Source of the DNA: Alphaproteobacteria bacterium
Lineage (GTDB): Bacteria; Pseudomonadota; Alphaproteobacteria; UBA9219
Reading direction: 5' to 3'
Length of the DNA stretch: 64,000 nt
Assembly: GCA_009779745.1 (NCBI GenBank)
Contig: WRDR01000009.1
Coordinates: 1-64,000, forward strand
Every line of letters begins with the position of its first letter. Within the stretch, counting starts at the first letter, position 1. The notes under the pieces were generated by a model. The model was given only the letters and a program-made list of their open reading frames with translations. It was not told where the DNA came from and searched no databases. This document shows positions 46,765 to 55,850 of this stretch, piece after piece. A program made the position numbers and the translations under genes.

Positions 46765-47364
46765 ATGAAAATACTAGTAGGCTTAGGCAATTTCGGAGAT
46801 GAGTACAAAGGTCATAGGCACAATATAGGGTTTATGGCAATAGAAGATATTGCGGAAAATATCGGCGTCAGTGTCTGGAAGAAAAAATTCAAGAGTTTGA
46901 CAGCGGAAGGAATCATAGGGGACAGCAAGATATTTCTTGTTAAGCCGCAAACATACATGAATCTTTCAGGGAATGCCGTCAGGGAAGTGCTGGAGTTTTA
47001 TAATTTAAAGGCGGAAGACGTGATAGTCTTTCACGATGACATAGACTTGGAAAGAGGAACGGTGAGAGTAAAGCAGGGAGGAGGAACCGGAGGGCACAAC
47101 GGACTTAAATCACTAGATGAACAGATAGGAATTAATTATACAAGAGTCCGGCTGGGAATAGGGAGACCTGTTACAACAGAGGGAGAGATAGTAAGAGGGG
47201 ACGCAGTAACGAATTTTGTTCTGAGTAATTTTGCGAAAGCAGATAAAGAGTGGCTGGAAAAAATAATAGCACTATGTACGAAAAACGTAGTGTTGTTGGC
47301 GGAGGGGAAGAATACGGACTTTAGTAATAATGTAAAATGTGGAGTTAGGGGAATGGAAAATTAA
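46765..47364 (+). CDS. pth: Peptidyl-tRNA hydrolase
   Basis: 199 residues. Catalytic His in GHRHNIGF, FHDDIDLERGTVRVKQGGGTGGHNG and the usual Asn/Asp residues are present. It frees tRNA from dropped-off peptides. The last residues (GMEN, TAA) come from a GGAATGGAAAATTAA micro-repeat. Confidence 0.96.
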   Translation: MKILVGLGNFGDEYKGHRHNIGFMAIEDIAENIGVSVWKKKFKSLTAEGIIGDSKIFLVKPQTYMNLSGNAVREVLEFYNLKAEDVIVFHDDIDLERGTVRVKQGGGTGGHNGLKSLDEQIGINYTRVRLGIGRPVTTEGEIVRGDAVTNFVLSNFAKADKEWLEKIIALCTKNVVLLAEGKNTDFSNNVKCGVRGMEN

Positions 47365-47385
47365 ATCCCTTTTTCAGCTTTCAGT

Positions 47386-47407
47386 TTTCAATTCAACTCC
47401 ACACTCT
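47386..47407. repeat. Micro-repeat between pth and the M15 lipoprotein gene
   Basis: TTTTCAATTCAACTCCACACTC words in the convergent gap. Confidence 0.7.
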
Positions 47408-47409
47408 AT

Positions 47410-47985
47410 TCACCAAGTCCTAATATTCCCTATGTCTATGTGCAGGTGTTGAGTGTTAGGATAGTATGAAACTCCGCCTCTCTGCATTGTCTTAGCTATT
47501 TCGCCCATTGCTTTGCCGTTCACTCCGATAATCCTGAAGTCTACAGCCCAGCCTCTCATGTGCAGGCTCTCGCTGGAAATCTGACTGTTAGTCTTAGCAA
47601 GCTTAGCATTAGTTGCCGGAGACCTGTATCCGGACGATACTTGAAATTCTACATGAGCAGGCAGCCCCATTCTTTTCCGTAAGTCCACCATATAGTCTAT
47701 CAGCTCTACATCTATGCTGCCGACTTTGCCGTTATTCCTGTCCCTCATGATGTTATTGATTTTCTTTAAAGCTGCGCTGTTGTATTTGCCGTTATTGAAA
47801 TAAGTTACGTCTATGCGTTCTTTGCTTTGAACATGAACTATAACTATTCTGCGCACAGGGTCTCTGTCCGCAGCAACCTTTGGCAGACCTCTGCCGCTGA
47901 CATTCTTTATATGCGGAGAAGAAGCGCAGCCCGCACATAGTGCCGCTATGATAAAAGTACTTAATATTATTTTAAATATTTTCAT
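47410..47985 (-). CDS. DUF882/YcbK-like M15 peptidase lipoprotein
   Basis: 191 residues with a lipobox (IIAALCAGC). The peptidase M15 core has SSGYRSPATNAKL, SLHMRGWAVDFRI and HLHIDIG with the expected His and Asp zinc ligands. It probably trims peptidoglycan peptides in the periplasm. Translated with the upstream winged-helix regulator (4-nt overlap). Confidence 0.88.
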   Translation of the reverse strand: MKIFKIILSTFIIAALCAGCASSPHIKNVSGRGLPKVAADRDPVRRIVIVHVQSKERIDVTYFNNGKYNSAALKKINNIMRDRNNGKVGSIDVELIDYMVDLRKRMGLPAHVEFQVSSGYRSPATNAKLAKTNSQISSESLHMRGWAVDFRIIGVNGKAMGEIAKTMQRGGVSYYPNTQHLHIDIGNIRTW

Positions 47986-48593
47986 GTTGCTCCCGATAAA
48001 TAATAAAGACCGTTATTAGTCAAAAGGTAATTTGTCACGCCGAGTTTTTCTAATTTTTTTCTCAGCTGATAAACATGCGTTTCCAGAGTCTTTGTCTCTA
48101 TCCGCTCGTCATATCCCCAGATTTTGTTCAGTATATCCTGTCTCTGCATCGGAGCAGCAGCCAGCAGTTCCAAGAGGGCGAACTCTTTTTCAGTGAGCTT
48201 TACAGTGTTTTCCGGCTTCTCTTTCAGACAGATGCTTTTGTCTTTAGATTCCAAGATTATGCTGCCGAGATTTATAGTCGTTTTTTTCAGAAGCGGTTGT
48301 ACATTGACATAATACTCCAGCCTGTCAATAAGATACCCCAAGCGCACCGGACTTGGGAAAATTTCCTTAAAACAATCCAGATTCTCTTTTGGGGCTATAG
48401 CAAGAATTGTTAGATTTTTCTGTTCCAGAACACTAAGATCTTTCGGAGTTACGCTCGGAAAATCTATTATCAGTATGCAACTATCGGTTAAGTCCTCTAA
48501 GTTATCGAGGACACTAAAGCCTATATGCTCTTCAAGAACGCTTACAAAAGAAGTATCTTTGCTGTATAAAAATATATTGGTCATATTGGGCAT
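47982..48593 (-). CDS. OmpR-type winged-helix regulator with a degenerate receiver
   Basis: 203 residues. The C-terminal Trans_reg_C domain is clear (LTEKEFALLELLAAAPMQRQDILNKIWGYDERIETKTLETHVYQL region). The N-terminal part has a receiver-like length and fold pattern, but the phospho-acceptor Asp and acidic pocket are not recognisable. No histidine kinase is adjacent. It may sense something other than phosphorylation and control the lipoprotein peptidase. Confidence 0.8.
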   Translation of the reverse strand: MPNMTNIFLYSKDTSFVSVLEEHIGFSVLDNLEDLTDSCILIIDFPSVTPKDLSVLEQKNLTILAIAPKENLDCFKEIFPSPVRLGYLIDRLEYYVNVQPLLKKTTINLGSIILESKDKSICLKEKPENTVKLTEKEFALLELLAAAPMQRQDILNKIWGYDERIETKTLETHVYQLRKKLEKLGVTNYLLTNNGLYYLSGAT

Positions 48594-48638
48594 TCTACTA
48601 TATAATTATTACAAATTTGATAAGAAAAGGCAAAAAAC

Positions 48639-49190
48639 ATGCTGATAATCGGACTTACCGGAGGAATAGGCACCGGAAAAAGCACGGCAGCCAAGATGTT
48701 CGAGGAGTGCAACATTCCGGTATTCTATGCGGATAAAGCTGCACACGAAGCTCTGGAAGAAATTTCAGACAGACAGAGCTTTTCAAGAGAAAAAATCGCA
48801 GATGAAATTTTTGCAGATGATGAGGCTAGGAAGAAACTCGAGGCTGTTCTGCACCCCAGAGTTTTAGAAAAAATGAATCTATTTATAGAAGAGCATAAAA
48901 AGCAAAAAAAACCTTTTGTTGTGCTGGAAGTGCCTCTTTTGTTTGAGGCAGGATTTGATACTTATTGCGATAAAGTAATCTGTGCCGCTGCGAGCGAGTC
49001 CGCACAAAAACAAAGAGTCGTGTCCCGCGCGGGAATGACTCCAGAAAGATTCGAGGCTATCAAACGAACACAAATGCCGGAAGCTGAAAAACAGCAGAAA
49101 TCAGATTTTCTGATTAACACGGATTGCAGCACTTCTGAAACTAAAAGCAGAGTTCTGGAACTGGTAAAAAAATTGAAAATGGAAAATTGA
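48639..49190 (+). CDS. coaE: Dephospho-CoA kinase
   Basis: 183 residues. P-loop GGIGTGKST; FYADKAAHE and FVVLEVPLLFEAG blocks are typical. It makes CoA in the last pathway step. The C-terminus (KLKMEN, TGA) is encoded by the ATGGAAAATTGA micro-repeat. Confidence 0.95.
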   Translation: MLIIGLTGGIGTGKSTAAKMFEECNIPVFYADKAAHEALEEISDRQSFSREKIADEIFADDEARKKLEAVLHPRVLEKMNLFIEEHKKQKKPFVVLEVPLLFEAGFDTYCDKVICAAASESAQKQRVVSRAGMTPERFEAIKRTQMPEAEKQQKSDFLINTDCSTSETKSRVLELVKKLKMEN

Positions 49191-49243
49191 AAATTATTTT
49201 TCTCACCTAATTTTCCATTTCCCATTCCCCATTTTCCACTTTA
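49171..49243. repeat. Inverted micro-repeats between coaE and recF
   Basis: AAAATGGAAAATTGAAAAT units on one side, and their complements (ATTTTCCATTTCCCATT) on the other. Both genes end in the cluster, and it can fold into a long hairpin. Confidence 0.88.
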
Positions 49244-50355
49244 AAAAGCTGTGCCTTGCCAAACATAGATTGAAAAAAGTTCTTTTCTGTTCCGCTTATC
49301 CATGCTTGCGTACCTATATCAAAGACAGCCTCGAAAAGAGCCTCTCTTCTGTACTCATCAAGATGAGCCGCTATGTCATCAAGCAAAAATATAGGAGGAA
49401 AACCTCTAAGCTGTTCTATGAGTCTTACAAAGGACAGCATAATAGAGACAATAAGAGCTTTTTGTTCGCCTGTAGAACATAAATCCGCAAGACAGGATTT
49501 GTCTCTGTAAAAAACTTTTAAATCGCTTTTGTGCGCTCCTAAAGCAGCAGTGCCTTTTTCTCTGTCTTCTGTTCTGGATTTTTCCAAAGCTGCGCGCAAG
49601 GCATCTTCTACAAGAAGAGCCGGGCTGTTTCTCAAAGCATCTTCTGCGAAACCGGCAACCACAATATCAGCTTTAGGAAAAGCATCTGTGCTTTCATTGA
49701 CAACAGCCTGTAAACTGTTCTCCATGTGCAAACGAGTTGCCGCAATCGCAACAGACTTTTGAGCCATTTCGTTTTCCAAAGCAGCGAGCCACTTTGCATC
49801 AGGTCTGTTATTCTGCAAAAGAATGTTGCGCTCCCGCATGGCTTTTTCGTATGAAGAAACTCTGCCTCCGTGAGAAGGCGCAAAAGTGTATGCCAGTTTG
49901 TCCAGAAATTTTCTGCGCAACCCGGCTCCCTGAGACAAGAGCCTGTCCATTTCCGGAATAATCCAAGACACGGCTATGTGTTCAGACAGCTCGGTCTGAT
50001 TTTTCAGAGGTTTTCCGTCCAGAAGAATCAGCCTTTTGTCAGGCTGCGAGTCTTTTTCGGACAAGTATTTGGGTTCTATGCCGGTACTGATTTTGAGAAC
50101 TTCATCTTTTGAATATATCTCTGAAGCGACTCCCCAAGGAAAGACCGTATCTTTATTCTGCAGCTCTGTAAGCGCAGCCCTGCGCAGCCCTTTTCCGGGA
50201 GACAAAAGGCTGACCGCTTCCAGAATGTTAGTTTTGCCGCTGCCGTTCTCGCCGATAAGAATTACCGGCTCCTTAGACAGATTCATGCGCAGTGTTTTAT
50301 AATTTCTGAAATTAGTCAGAGTGATACTTTGTATGAACAATTCTTCACTCCTCAT
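49207..50355 (-). CDS. recF: DNA replication and repair protein RecF
   Basis: 382 residues. Walker A GENGSGKTN near residue 35; the ABC signature region STGEQKALIVSIML and Walker B IFLLDDIAAHLD follow. Loads RecA at gaps with RecO and RecR. The C-terminus VENGEWEMEN and TAG come from the ATGGAAAATTAG micro-repeat. Here it follows dnaJ rather than dnaN. Confidence 0.95.
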   Translation of the reverse strand: MRSEELFIQSITLTNFRNYKTLRMNLSKEPVILIGENGSGKTNILEAVSLLSPGKGLRRAALTELQNKDTVFPWGVASEIYSKDEVLKISTGIEPKYLSEKDSQPDKRLILLDGKPLKNQTELSEHIAVSWIIPEMDRLLSQGAGLRRKFLDKLAYTFAPSHGGRVSSYEKAMRERNILLQNNRPDAKWLAALENEMAQKSVAIAATRLHMENSLQAVVNESTDAFPKADIVVAGFAEDALRNSPALLVEDALRAALEKSRTEDREKGTAALGAHKSDLKVFYRDKSCLADLCSTGEQKALIVSIMLSFVRLIEQLRGFPPIFLLDDIAAHLDEYRREALFEAVFDIGTQAWISGTEKNFFQSMFGKAQLFKVENGEWEMEN

Positions 50356-50375
50356 TCCTAATTCCTCATTATTTA
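50344..50375. repeat. AATTCCTCATT micro-repeat between dnaJ and recF
   Basis: TCACTCCTCATTCCTAATTC and further AATTCCTCATT units; the recF start codon lies inside it. Confidence 0.65.
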
Positions 50376-51493
50376 AAAAAATCTTTAATCACAGAAATAA
50401 ATCCGTCACTCATCGGACTCGAAGAGTTTTCCGTTTCGAATTCCGCCAGAAGCTCTTTTTGGCGTTTTGTCATTTTTACCGGAGTTTCTACAACAAACTC
50501 TATGACAAACTCGCCTCTGTTTCCGGACTTGTATACTGACATGCCTTTGCGCCCAATCGTAGTTCTCTGTCCGGACTGAGTGCCTTCAGGTATTTTAACA
50601 TTGCAGGAAGAGCCGTCTATAGACGGTACTTCTATGTTGCCCCCCAAGGCAGCTTTTACCATAGGTATCGGCACTTTGCAGTAAATATACGAACCCTCGC
50701 GCTGAAAAATCTCGTGGCGTTTTATATTAATCACTACGTATAAGTCGCCTGAGTGTCCCCCGTTCAATCCAGCCATGCCTTCGCCGCCTATGCGTATTCT
50801 CATGCCGTCTTCCAGTCCGGACGGAACAGCGACCGCCAGAGTTTTCTGTTTGGATATTCTTCCGGCTCCTTTGCATTTTTTACACGGTTCTTTGATTATC
50901 CGCCCGGATCCCTGACAGCTGGGGCATGTGTGTTCTACTGCAAAAAAACCTTGCTGCGCTCTTACTCTGCCTCTGCCGCCGCACATACTGCACTCTGCGG
51001 GAGTTGTTCCTTTTGCGCAGCACGACCCAAAACACTCATCGCACACCACAGCGGTTTGTATCGTGATGTTCTTTGTAATGCCGGAAAATGCTTCTTCCAG
51101 AGTTATTTCCAAATCATACCTTAAATCTTCGCCTCGCTTGGCTCCGTTTTTGCGTCTTCTGTCTCCGCCCAGTCCTCCTAAAATATCGCCGAACATGTCG
51201 TCAAACAGGTCGGAAAAACCAGCACTGAAATCAAAGCCGCCCATGCCGGCTCCTCCGAAGCCTCCGTTTTCAAAAGCCCCATGCCCGAATCTGTCGTAAG
51301 CAGCTCTTTTCTGAGGATCTCCTAAGACATCATAGGCTTCATTGATTTCTTTGAATTTTATCTCGAACTCTACATTTCCATGATTTCTGTCCGGGTGGTA
51401 CTGCATAGCGAGCTTGCGGTATGACTTCTTGAGTTCATCTTGCGTAGCAGTCCTTACTACACAAAGCACTTCGTAATAATCTCTTTTAGACAT
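50369..51493 (-). CDS. dnaJ: Chaperone DnaJ
   Basis: About 374 residues from the ATG at 51493 (MSKRDYYEVL), preceded by GAGGG. J domain with HPD, a Gly/Phe-rich linker (GGFGGAGMGGFDFSAGF), four CxxCxGxG-type zinc motifs (the first is the variant CDECFGSC), and the substrate-binding C-terminal domains. It stimulates DnaK. No dnaK nearby. Confidence 0.96.
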   Translation of the reverse strand: MSKRDYYEVLCVVRTATQDELKKSYRKLAMQYHPDRNHGNVEFEIKFKEINEAYDVLGDPQKRAAYDRFGHGAFENGGFGGAGMGGFDFSAGFSDLFDDMFGDILGGLGGDRRRKNGAKRGEDLRYDLEITLEEAFSGITKNITIQTAVVCDECFGSCCAKGTTPAECSMCGGRGRVRAQQGFFAVEHTCPSCQGSGRIIKEPCKKCKGAGRISKQKTLAVAVPSGLEDGMRIRIGGEGMAGLNGGHSGDLYVVINIKRHEIFQREGSYIYCKVPIPMVKAALGGNIEVPSIDGSSCNVKIPEGTQSGQRTTIGRKGMSVYKSGNRGEFVIEFVVETPVKMTKRQKELLAEFETENSSSPMSDGFISVIKDFFK

Positions 51494-51562
51494 CAACAAC
51501 CCTCGTTTTTTGCATAACTCCAAAGAAATATAGTCATCTTTACCGATAAAACAAGTGAGAAA

Positions 51563-51582
51563 AGTGTGGAGTGTGGAGTCGG
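51563..51582. repeat. GTGTGGAGT micro-repeat next to hairpin repeat copy D
   Basis: Two GTGTGGAGT units directly joined to GGTGCGTATT and the CCCCTTCCC hairpin: the two repeat families form one block here. Confidence 0.85.
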
Positions 51583-51583
51583 T

Positions 51584-51620
51584 GCGTATTCCCCTTCCCT
51601 TAGAAAGGGAAGGGGAATAT
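51584..51620 (-). repeat. Dispersed hairpin repeat, copy D (second stem only)
   Basis: On the minus strand CCCCTTCCCTT/AAGGGAAGGGG followed by GAATACGC; stem 1 and the ACCACTGCCCCGTC arm are absent. Lies between dnaJ and bamB. Confidence 0.8.
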
Positions 51621-51628
51621 ATTTTCTC

Positions 51629-52945
51629 TCACCGCAGAGCAAACAAATTGCCTCTGTCGCTCAGAACATAGAAAGTCCTGTCAACGACAACAGGAGCAAT
51701 AAACAAAGGCTCTCCTATATCCTGATAGTAGTCCAAAGAGCCGTCTTGCGGGAAAAAGCTCGCCAGATGCCCTAAAGAGTTGACAAGCCATAACCGCCCT
51801 CCTGCCAGCACCGGACCGGTCCAAATAATATCGTCCGAAGAAGCGTCTTTCGGATTCTTTTTGCCTTGAAGGTTCTGCGCCCAAATGACTCTGCCGTCTT
51901 TTTTGCTTAATGCAACGAGCTGGCTCTTGTTAGTATTGACAAAAATATTTTCTCCGGAAATAACGACCGTATCCTTGCCGCCAATCTCGATTTCCCAAAT
52001 GCGGTCTCCAGTTCTGGAATTGACAGCAGCCATGCGTCCGCTGCTGCTCACAGCATAAAGAATGCCGTCTTCTATGACAGGCAGAGCGCGTATGTCAGAA
52101 ATAGAAGGCATAGCTCCTCTGTTTGAAACTCCTGCCAAAGAGTATCCCCAGAAAATACGCCCGTTCTGTACGCGAAGAGAAACAACATCTCCGGAGCTGT
52201 AAGCGGCAACCACAGAATCCAAAACTACTGCCGGCGCAGAAGCTCCCATAATAGTAGTGCTTTCGCTTATGCCTACCAAATCCCAGATAATAGACCCAGT
52301 AGTAGCATCAAACGCATACAGTTTATTATCTATGGATATGATGAAAAGCCTGTTGTCCGCTACTGAAGGAGCAGCTCTTATAGGTTTGGCAATAGAGCGT
52401 CTCCACTTGGTTTTTCCGGATTCAACGTCCAGAGCAACAACATCTCCGGCTCCATTGGTAGCGTAAAGCATATCGCCGGATACTGCAAGCCCTGCTCCCA
52501 TAGCCCTGTTGTCCGAGGCAGCACTGCTTGCCTGCCAAAGAATCCTGCCGTCTTTGGCATCAATGCCGGATACCATACCGCGTGCATCTATGGTAAATAT
52601 TCTTCCTTTGCTGAATACAGGCGAGGCTATGAGTTTGTAGCCGGAGTCGGATCCTCTGCCGACAGAAGTTCTCCATATTCTCTTAGGCGCAGTCGAAGCC
52701 ATAACGTTCGGCATAACATGCGCCGCATCATATCCGCTCTGAGACCACGACAGATTCAAAATCTCTTTAGACAGCGGAAATGCTTTTCCTTCGAATGCTT
52801 CGTCTATGTTAATCTCACCGCTCTGCCCTATGACTGCAATACGTTCGCCTTTGACCAATGCGCCTATTCTGTTGCTGTCGGCATTGCAGCCCGCAAGAAA
52901 AACACTGAAAAAAATGAAAACAAAAATTTTTCTCAAATCCAACAT
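51629..52945 (-). CDS. bamB: Outer-membrane assembly lipoprotein BamB
   Basis: 438 residues with a lipobox (FLAGC, Cys20) and PQQ-like beta-propeller blades (GRILWQASSA, SGKTKWRRSI, TGSIIWDLVG, NGRIFWGYSL, TGDRIWEIEI, DGRVIWAQNL). Scaffold of the Bam complex. It follows the YfgM-like gene on the same strand, a common pairing. Confidence 0.93.
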   Translation of the reverse strand: MLDLRKIFVFIFFSVFLAGCNADSNRIGALVKGERIAVIGQSGEINIDEAFEGKAFPLSKEILNLSWSQSGYDAAHVMPNVMASTAPKRIWRTSVGRGSDSGYKLIASPVFSKGRIFTIDARGMVSGIDAKDGRILWQASSAASDNRAMGAGLAVSGDMLYATNGAGDVVALDVESGKTKWRRSIAKPIRAAPSVADNRLFIISIDNKLYAFDATTGSIIWDLVGISESTTIMGASAPAVVLDSVVAAYSSGDVVSLRVQNGRIFWGYSLAGVSNRGAMPSISDIRALPVIEDGILYAVSSSGRMAAVNSRTGDRIWEIEIGGKDTVVISGENIFVNTNKSQLVALSKKDGRVIWAQNLQGKKNPKDASSDDIIWTGPVLAGGRLWLVNSLGHLASFFPQDGSLDYYQDIGEPLFIAPVVVDRTFYVLSDRGNLFALR

Positions 52946-52962
52946 TTCAGTTTTTCCTTTTT

Positions 52963-53691
52963 TTATTCAGCCGAATTAAAAGACCTAAGAATGCTGCCCG
53001 CCCTGTCAGAGATACTGGCAGGAGCTTGCGGATCTTTTACTATTGTTTCAAAAACTTTTACAGCTCCGTCTTTGTCGCCGGCATACAGTTTTATATAGCC
53101 CATAGTTTCCAAAACAGAGAACCTCAGCGCAGCTCCTTCTTTGGTTAACGGCTCCAGTCTGCTGATGAATGTTTTTGCAGCTTCCGGCTCTATGGCAAAT
53201 CCCTTTTCCGGATTGCTTTTCTCATATTCTATGTCCAGCTGCGTTTGAACTAAAAGAAGAACAGCCATATCGTTCAGGTATTGGTCACTGCTTTTCGAAG
53301 CTAGGAATTTCGCAAAAATATCCAGAGCTTTTTGAAACTGCTTATCTTCAACTGCTAACAGTCCGGCCTTAATAACAGCAACCTCAGAGTAAGAATTTTC
53401 CTCGGCTATAAGTGCAAGAGATTTATTTTCAGCCGCATCTTCGGCAAAAGCCTCCAAATTATCTATCTGCTCGTTTACAGAGGCTCCGGACTTAGAAACC
53501 GCATAGAGGGCATCGGTATTTTGCTGCTGAGCCTCTTCTTTGACAGAGCGGTACATTACGCCTGCGGCAGTCGACAATACGACAACCGAAGCGCATACTA
53601 TGATGAAGGTGCCGTTTTTCTTCCAGAAATCAATTAGTTTCTGTTTTTCCAGTTCTTCTTTAGCTTCTTGAAACAAGTTGTTATCAGTCAT
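52963..53691 (-). CDS. YfgM-like membrane-anchored TPR protein
   Basis: About 242 residues from the ATG at 53691 (MTDNNLFQEAKEELEKQKL). A single N-terminal span (GTFIIVCASVVVLSTAAGVMY) is followed by tetratricopeptide-like helices. YfgM-type proteins act as periplasmic chaperone partners of the Sec translocon and neighbour bamB. A longer in-frame start at 54102 is rejected because it runs across the rpsT promoter and gene. Confidence 0.85.
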   Translation of the reverse strand: MTDNNLFQEAKEELEKQKLIDFWKKNGTFIIVCASVVVLSTAAGVMYRSVKEEAQQQNTDALYAVSKSGASVNEQIDNLEAFAEDAAENKSLALIAEENSYSEVAVIKAGLLAVEDKQFQKALDIFAKFLASKSSDQYLNDMAVLLLVQTQLDIEYEKSNPEKGFAIEPEAAKTFISRLEPLTKEGAALRFSVLETMGYIKLYAGDKDGAVKVFETIVKDPQAPASISDRAGSILRSFNSAE

Positions 53692-53878
53692 GACGCACCC
53701 TTTTAAAGATAAATTAAGGTAAATATTTGCCATATTATAAAGCAATTGACATAAATCACAAGAAAAAGAAATTCCTTGACTGACAGGGGGTGTTTGATGT
53801 ATTGACAGTGCTGTGTACAGGTGTGTCTTAGACCCTGTAACAAAATAGAAATTTACAAAATATGAATGGATTAAAACT

Positions 53879-54142
53879 ATGGCTAACCATAAGTCTGCAC
53901 AGAAGAGAATTAGACAAACTATAAAAAAGAACGAGCTGAACCGCTCCCGCCGTTCTAAGATACGCACTATAACAAAAGCAGCTCTTGAAGCGATTGCCGG
54001 CGGTGATGCCAAGACTGCTGTTGAAGCTGTACGCCGTTCCGAGTCTGCTTTGGCCAGAGGCGTATCAAAGGGCGTGATGCACTGGAAAACAGCGGCGCGC
54101 AAGACTTCGAGATTGGCGAAGAAAGCGAAAGCTTTAGCTTAG
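53879..54142 (+). CDS. rpsT: 30S ribosomal protein S20
   Basis: 87 residues, Lys/Arg-rich and helical (ANHKSAQKRIRQTIKKNELN). Normal length. The rpsT-dnaA order is typical of alphaproteobacteria. A TTGACA at 53802 is a possible -35, without a good -10. Confidence 0.97.
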   Translation: MANHKSAQKRIRQTIKKNELNRSRRSKIRTITKAALEAIAGGDAKTAVEAVRRSESALARGVSKGVMHWKTAARKTSRLAKKAKALA

Positions 54143-54164
54143 TTAAATAATAAATAAAAATGCA

Positions 54165-54207
54165 GAATGCAGAAATAATTAATTTTATTTCTGCATTCTT
54201 ATTTAAT
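54165..54207 (+). terminator. rpsT: Terminator after rpsT
   Basis: A perfect 14-bp stem, GAATGCAGAAATAA with TTATTTCTGCATTC, and a T-rich tail. Confidence 0.82.
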
Positions 54208-54386
54208 ACTAACCCCTTGATTCATTCACGTACTTTTTTTGCAAGCCTTTTTTTTGGATTCTTTCAGTAATATTTGTAGACAAATTTTCTCATTAGGACT
54301 ATTCTTCTTAAACGTTTCCAAGACGCTTAATATTTTTCTCATGCTTTCTGCATGACATCTTTATTTTTTTCTCTCATGGAGTCAAC

Positions 54387-55808
54387 ATGAACTCAGGTTT
54401 CGAGAATTCTTCCGTTCAGAATGGGTTTGATGCCTTAACAACTTCTCTCCGCAAGCTCTTCGGCGAGACTATCTACAGAAGATGGTTTGTTCAAATGAAC
54501 GGAACGGTTTCGGAAGCCGCGGACGGTTCTAAGAATATTTCTCTCGGCCTTCCTACCCGCTTCATGCGCGACTGGGTAGAATCTCACTTCGGAGAAGAAA
54601 TCCGCTATGCATGGAAAAATCTTTCCAATAACGGTCAGGTCTCTTTCTCTGTAGTCTCGCCTTTGGTAAAAGCCGGTACTGCGGCTCCAAAAAACATTGA
54701 GTCTCCGGAAGTAAAATCATCTGCTGCTCCCGCAGATGATTTTTATTCCGGCTTTTCAACTGAAATTAATCCTCACTTAACGTTCGATAATTTCATAGTA
54801 GGCTCTGCTAATGAACTTGCCTATGCAGCGGCAAAGCGCGCAGCGGATTCTGATACGGCAAGTTTCAATCCGCTGTTTTTGTGCGGCGGCGTAGGTCTCG
54901 GAAAAACTCACCTCATGCAGTCCATTGCATGGCAGATTAAAAATAAGAATCCTGAAAAGAAAATTGTCTATCTCTCGGCGGAAAAATTTATGTATCATTT
55001 TGTCAGAGCATTAAGACAAAAAGACACCATGAGATTCAAAGAAGTTTTCAACTCCATAGACATTCTTATAGTAGACGATATACAATTCATAAGCGGAAAA
55101 GATAATACTCAAGAAGAGTTTTTTCATGCGCTGAATACTATGCTCAGCCGCGGGAAACAATTGGTTCTGTCCGCAGACAAAGCCCCTCAGGAATTAGACC
55201 GCATAGAAGAGCGGCTCAAATCCCGCCTAAGCGGAGGCCTCGTAATAGCTCTGAATCCTATAGACTTTAATCTGAGGCTCGGAATTCTACAGGCTAAGAC
55301 TAAGAAAATAGGCATAGAGCTGCCGGAAAAAGTTCTGGAGTTCTTGGCGTATAAGATCACGTCTAATGTCCGGGAGCTTGAAGGAGCATTGAACAGAATA
55401 ATAGCCTATACGCAACTTGCAAGAAAAACCGTTTCGCTGGAAATGGCACAGGAAGTATTGAAGGACGTGCTGCGGTCGTGTGAGAAAAAAATAACTATAG
55501 ACGAAATTCAAAAAAGAGTAGCGGAACACTACAAGATAAAAATCTCGGATATGCAGTCTGCAAGACGGGCGCGCGCAGTAGCAAGACCAAGACAAGTTGC
55601 CATGTATCTGGCAAAACAGTTGACTCCAAGAAGTCTGCCTGAAATAGGCCGCCGCTTCGGAGACAGAGATCACACGACAGTTATTCACGCAGTCCGCAAG
55701 ATAGAAGAGCTGTCTTCAAGCGACACGGCATTTAAGGACGATGTCGAACTGCTGCTTCGCTTACTTAAAGCAAACATCAGCGAAGACCTGCGCCCTGAAG
55801 CGGCTTAA
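54387..55808 (+). CDS. dnaA: Chromosomal replication initiator DnaA
   Basis: 473 residues: N-terminal domain I, linker, AAA+ domain (GGVGLGKTHL; Walker B DILIVDDIQFI) and C-terminal DNA-binding domain with the signature DRDHTTVIHAVRKIE. It opens oriC. No cluster of DnaA boxes is seen in the 243-bp gap upstream, so the origin is probably elsewhere. Confidence 0.97.
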   Translation: MNSGFENSSVQNGFDALTTSLRKLFGETIYRRWFVQMNGTVSEAADGSKNISLGLPTRFMRDWVESHFGEEIRYAWKNLSNNGQVSFSVVSPLVKAGTAAPKNIESPEVKSSAAPADDFYSGFSTEINPHLTFDNFIVGSANELAYAAAKRAADSDTASFNPLFLCGGVGLGKTHLMQSIAWQIKNKNPEKKIVYLSAEKFMYHFVRALRQKDTMRFKEVFNSIDILIVDDIQFISGKDNTQEEFFHALNTMLSRGKQLVLSADKAPQELDRIEERLKSRLSGGLVIALNPIDFNLRLGILQAKTKKIGIELPEKVLEFLAYKITSNVRELEGALNRIIAYTQLARKTVSLEMAQEVLKDVLRSCEKKITIDEIQKRVAEHYKIKISDMQSARRARAVARPRQVAMYLAKQLTPRSLPEIGRRFGDRDHTTVIHAVRKIEELSSSDTAFKDDVELLLRLLKANISEDLRPEAA

Positions 55809-55810
55809 GA

Positions 55811-55850
55811 ATGTGTGGAGTGTGGAATATGCACCCACCAACTCCTAATT
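55811..55850. repeat. Micro-repeat between dnaA and flgD
   Basis: ATGTGTGGAGTGTGGAATAT, GCACCCACC and AACTCCTAATT words. Confidence 0.75.

Noticed and set aside
52963-54102. A 379-residue start for the YfgM-like protein
   Set aside because: The extra 137 residues run antisense through rpsT and its promoter; the ATG at 53691 begins the recognised protein.
54143-54386. Replication origin next to dnaA
   Set aside because: No cluster of TTATNCACA boxes or AT-rich 13-mers could be seen; a single near match at about 7857 is isolated.
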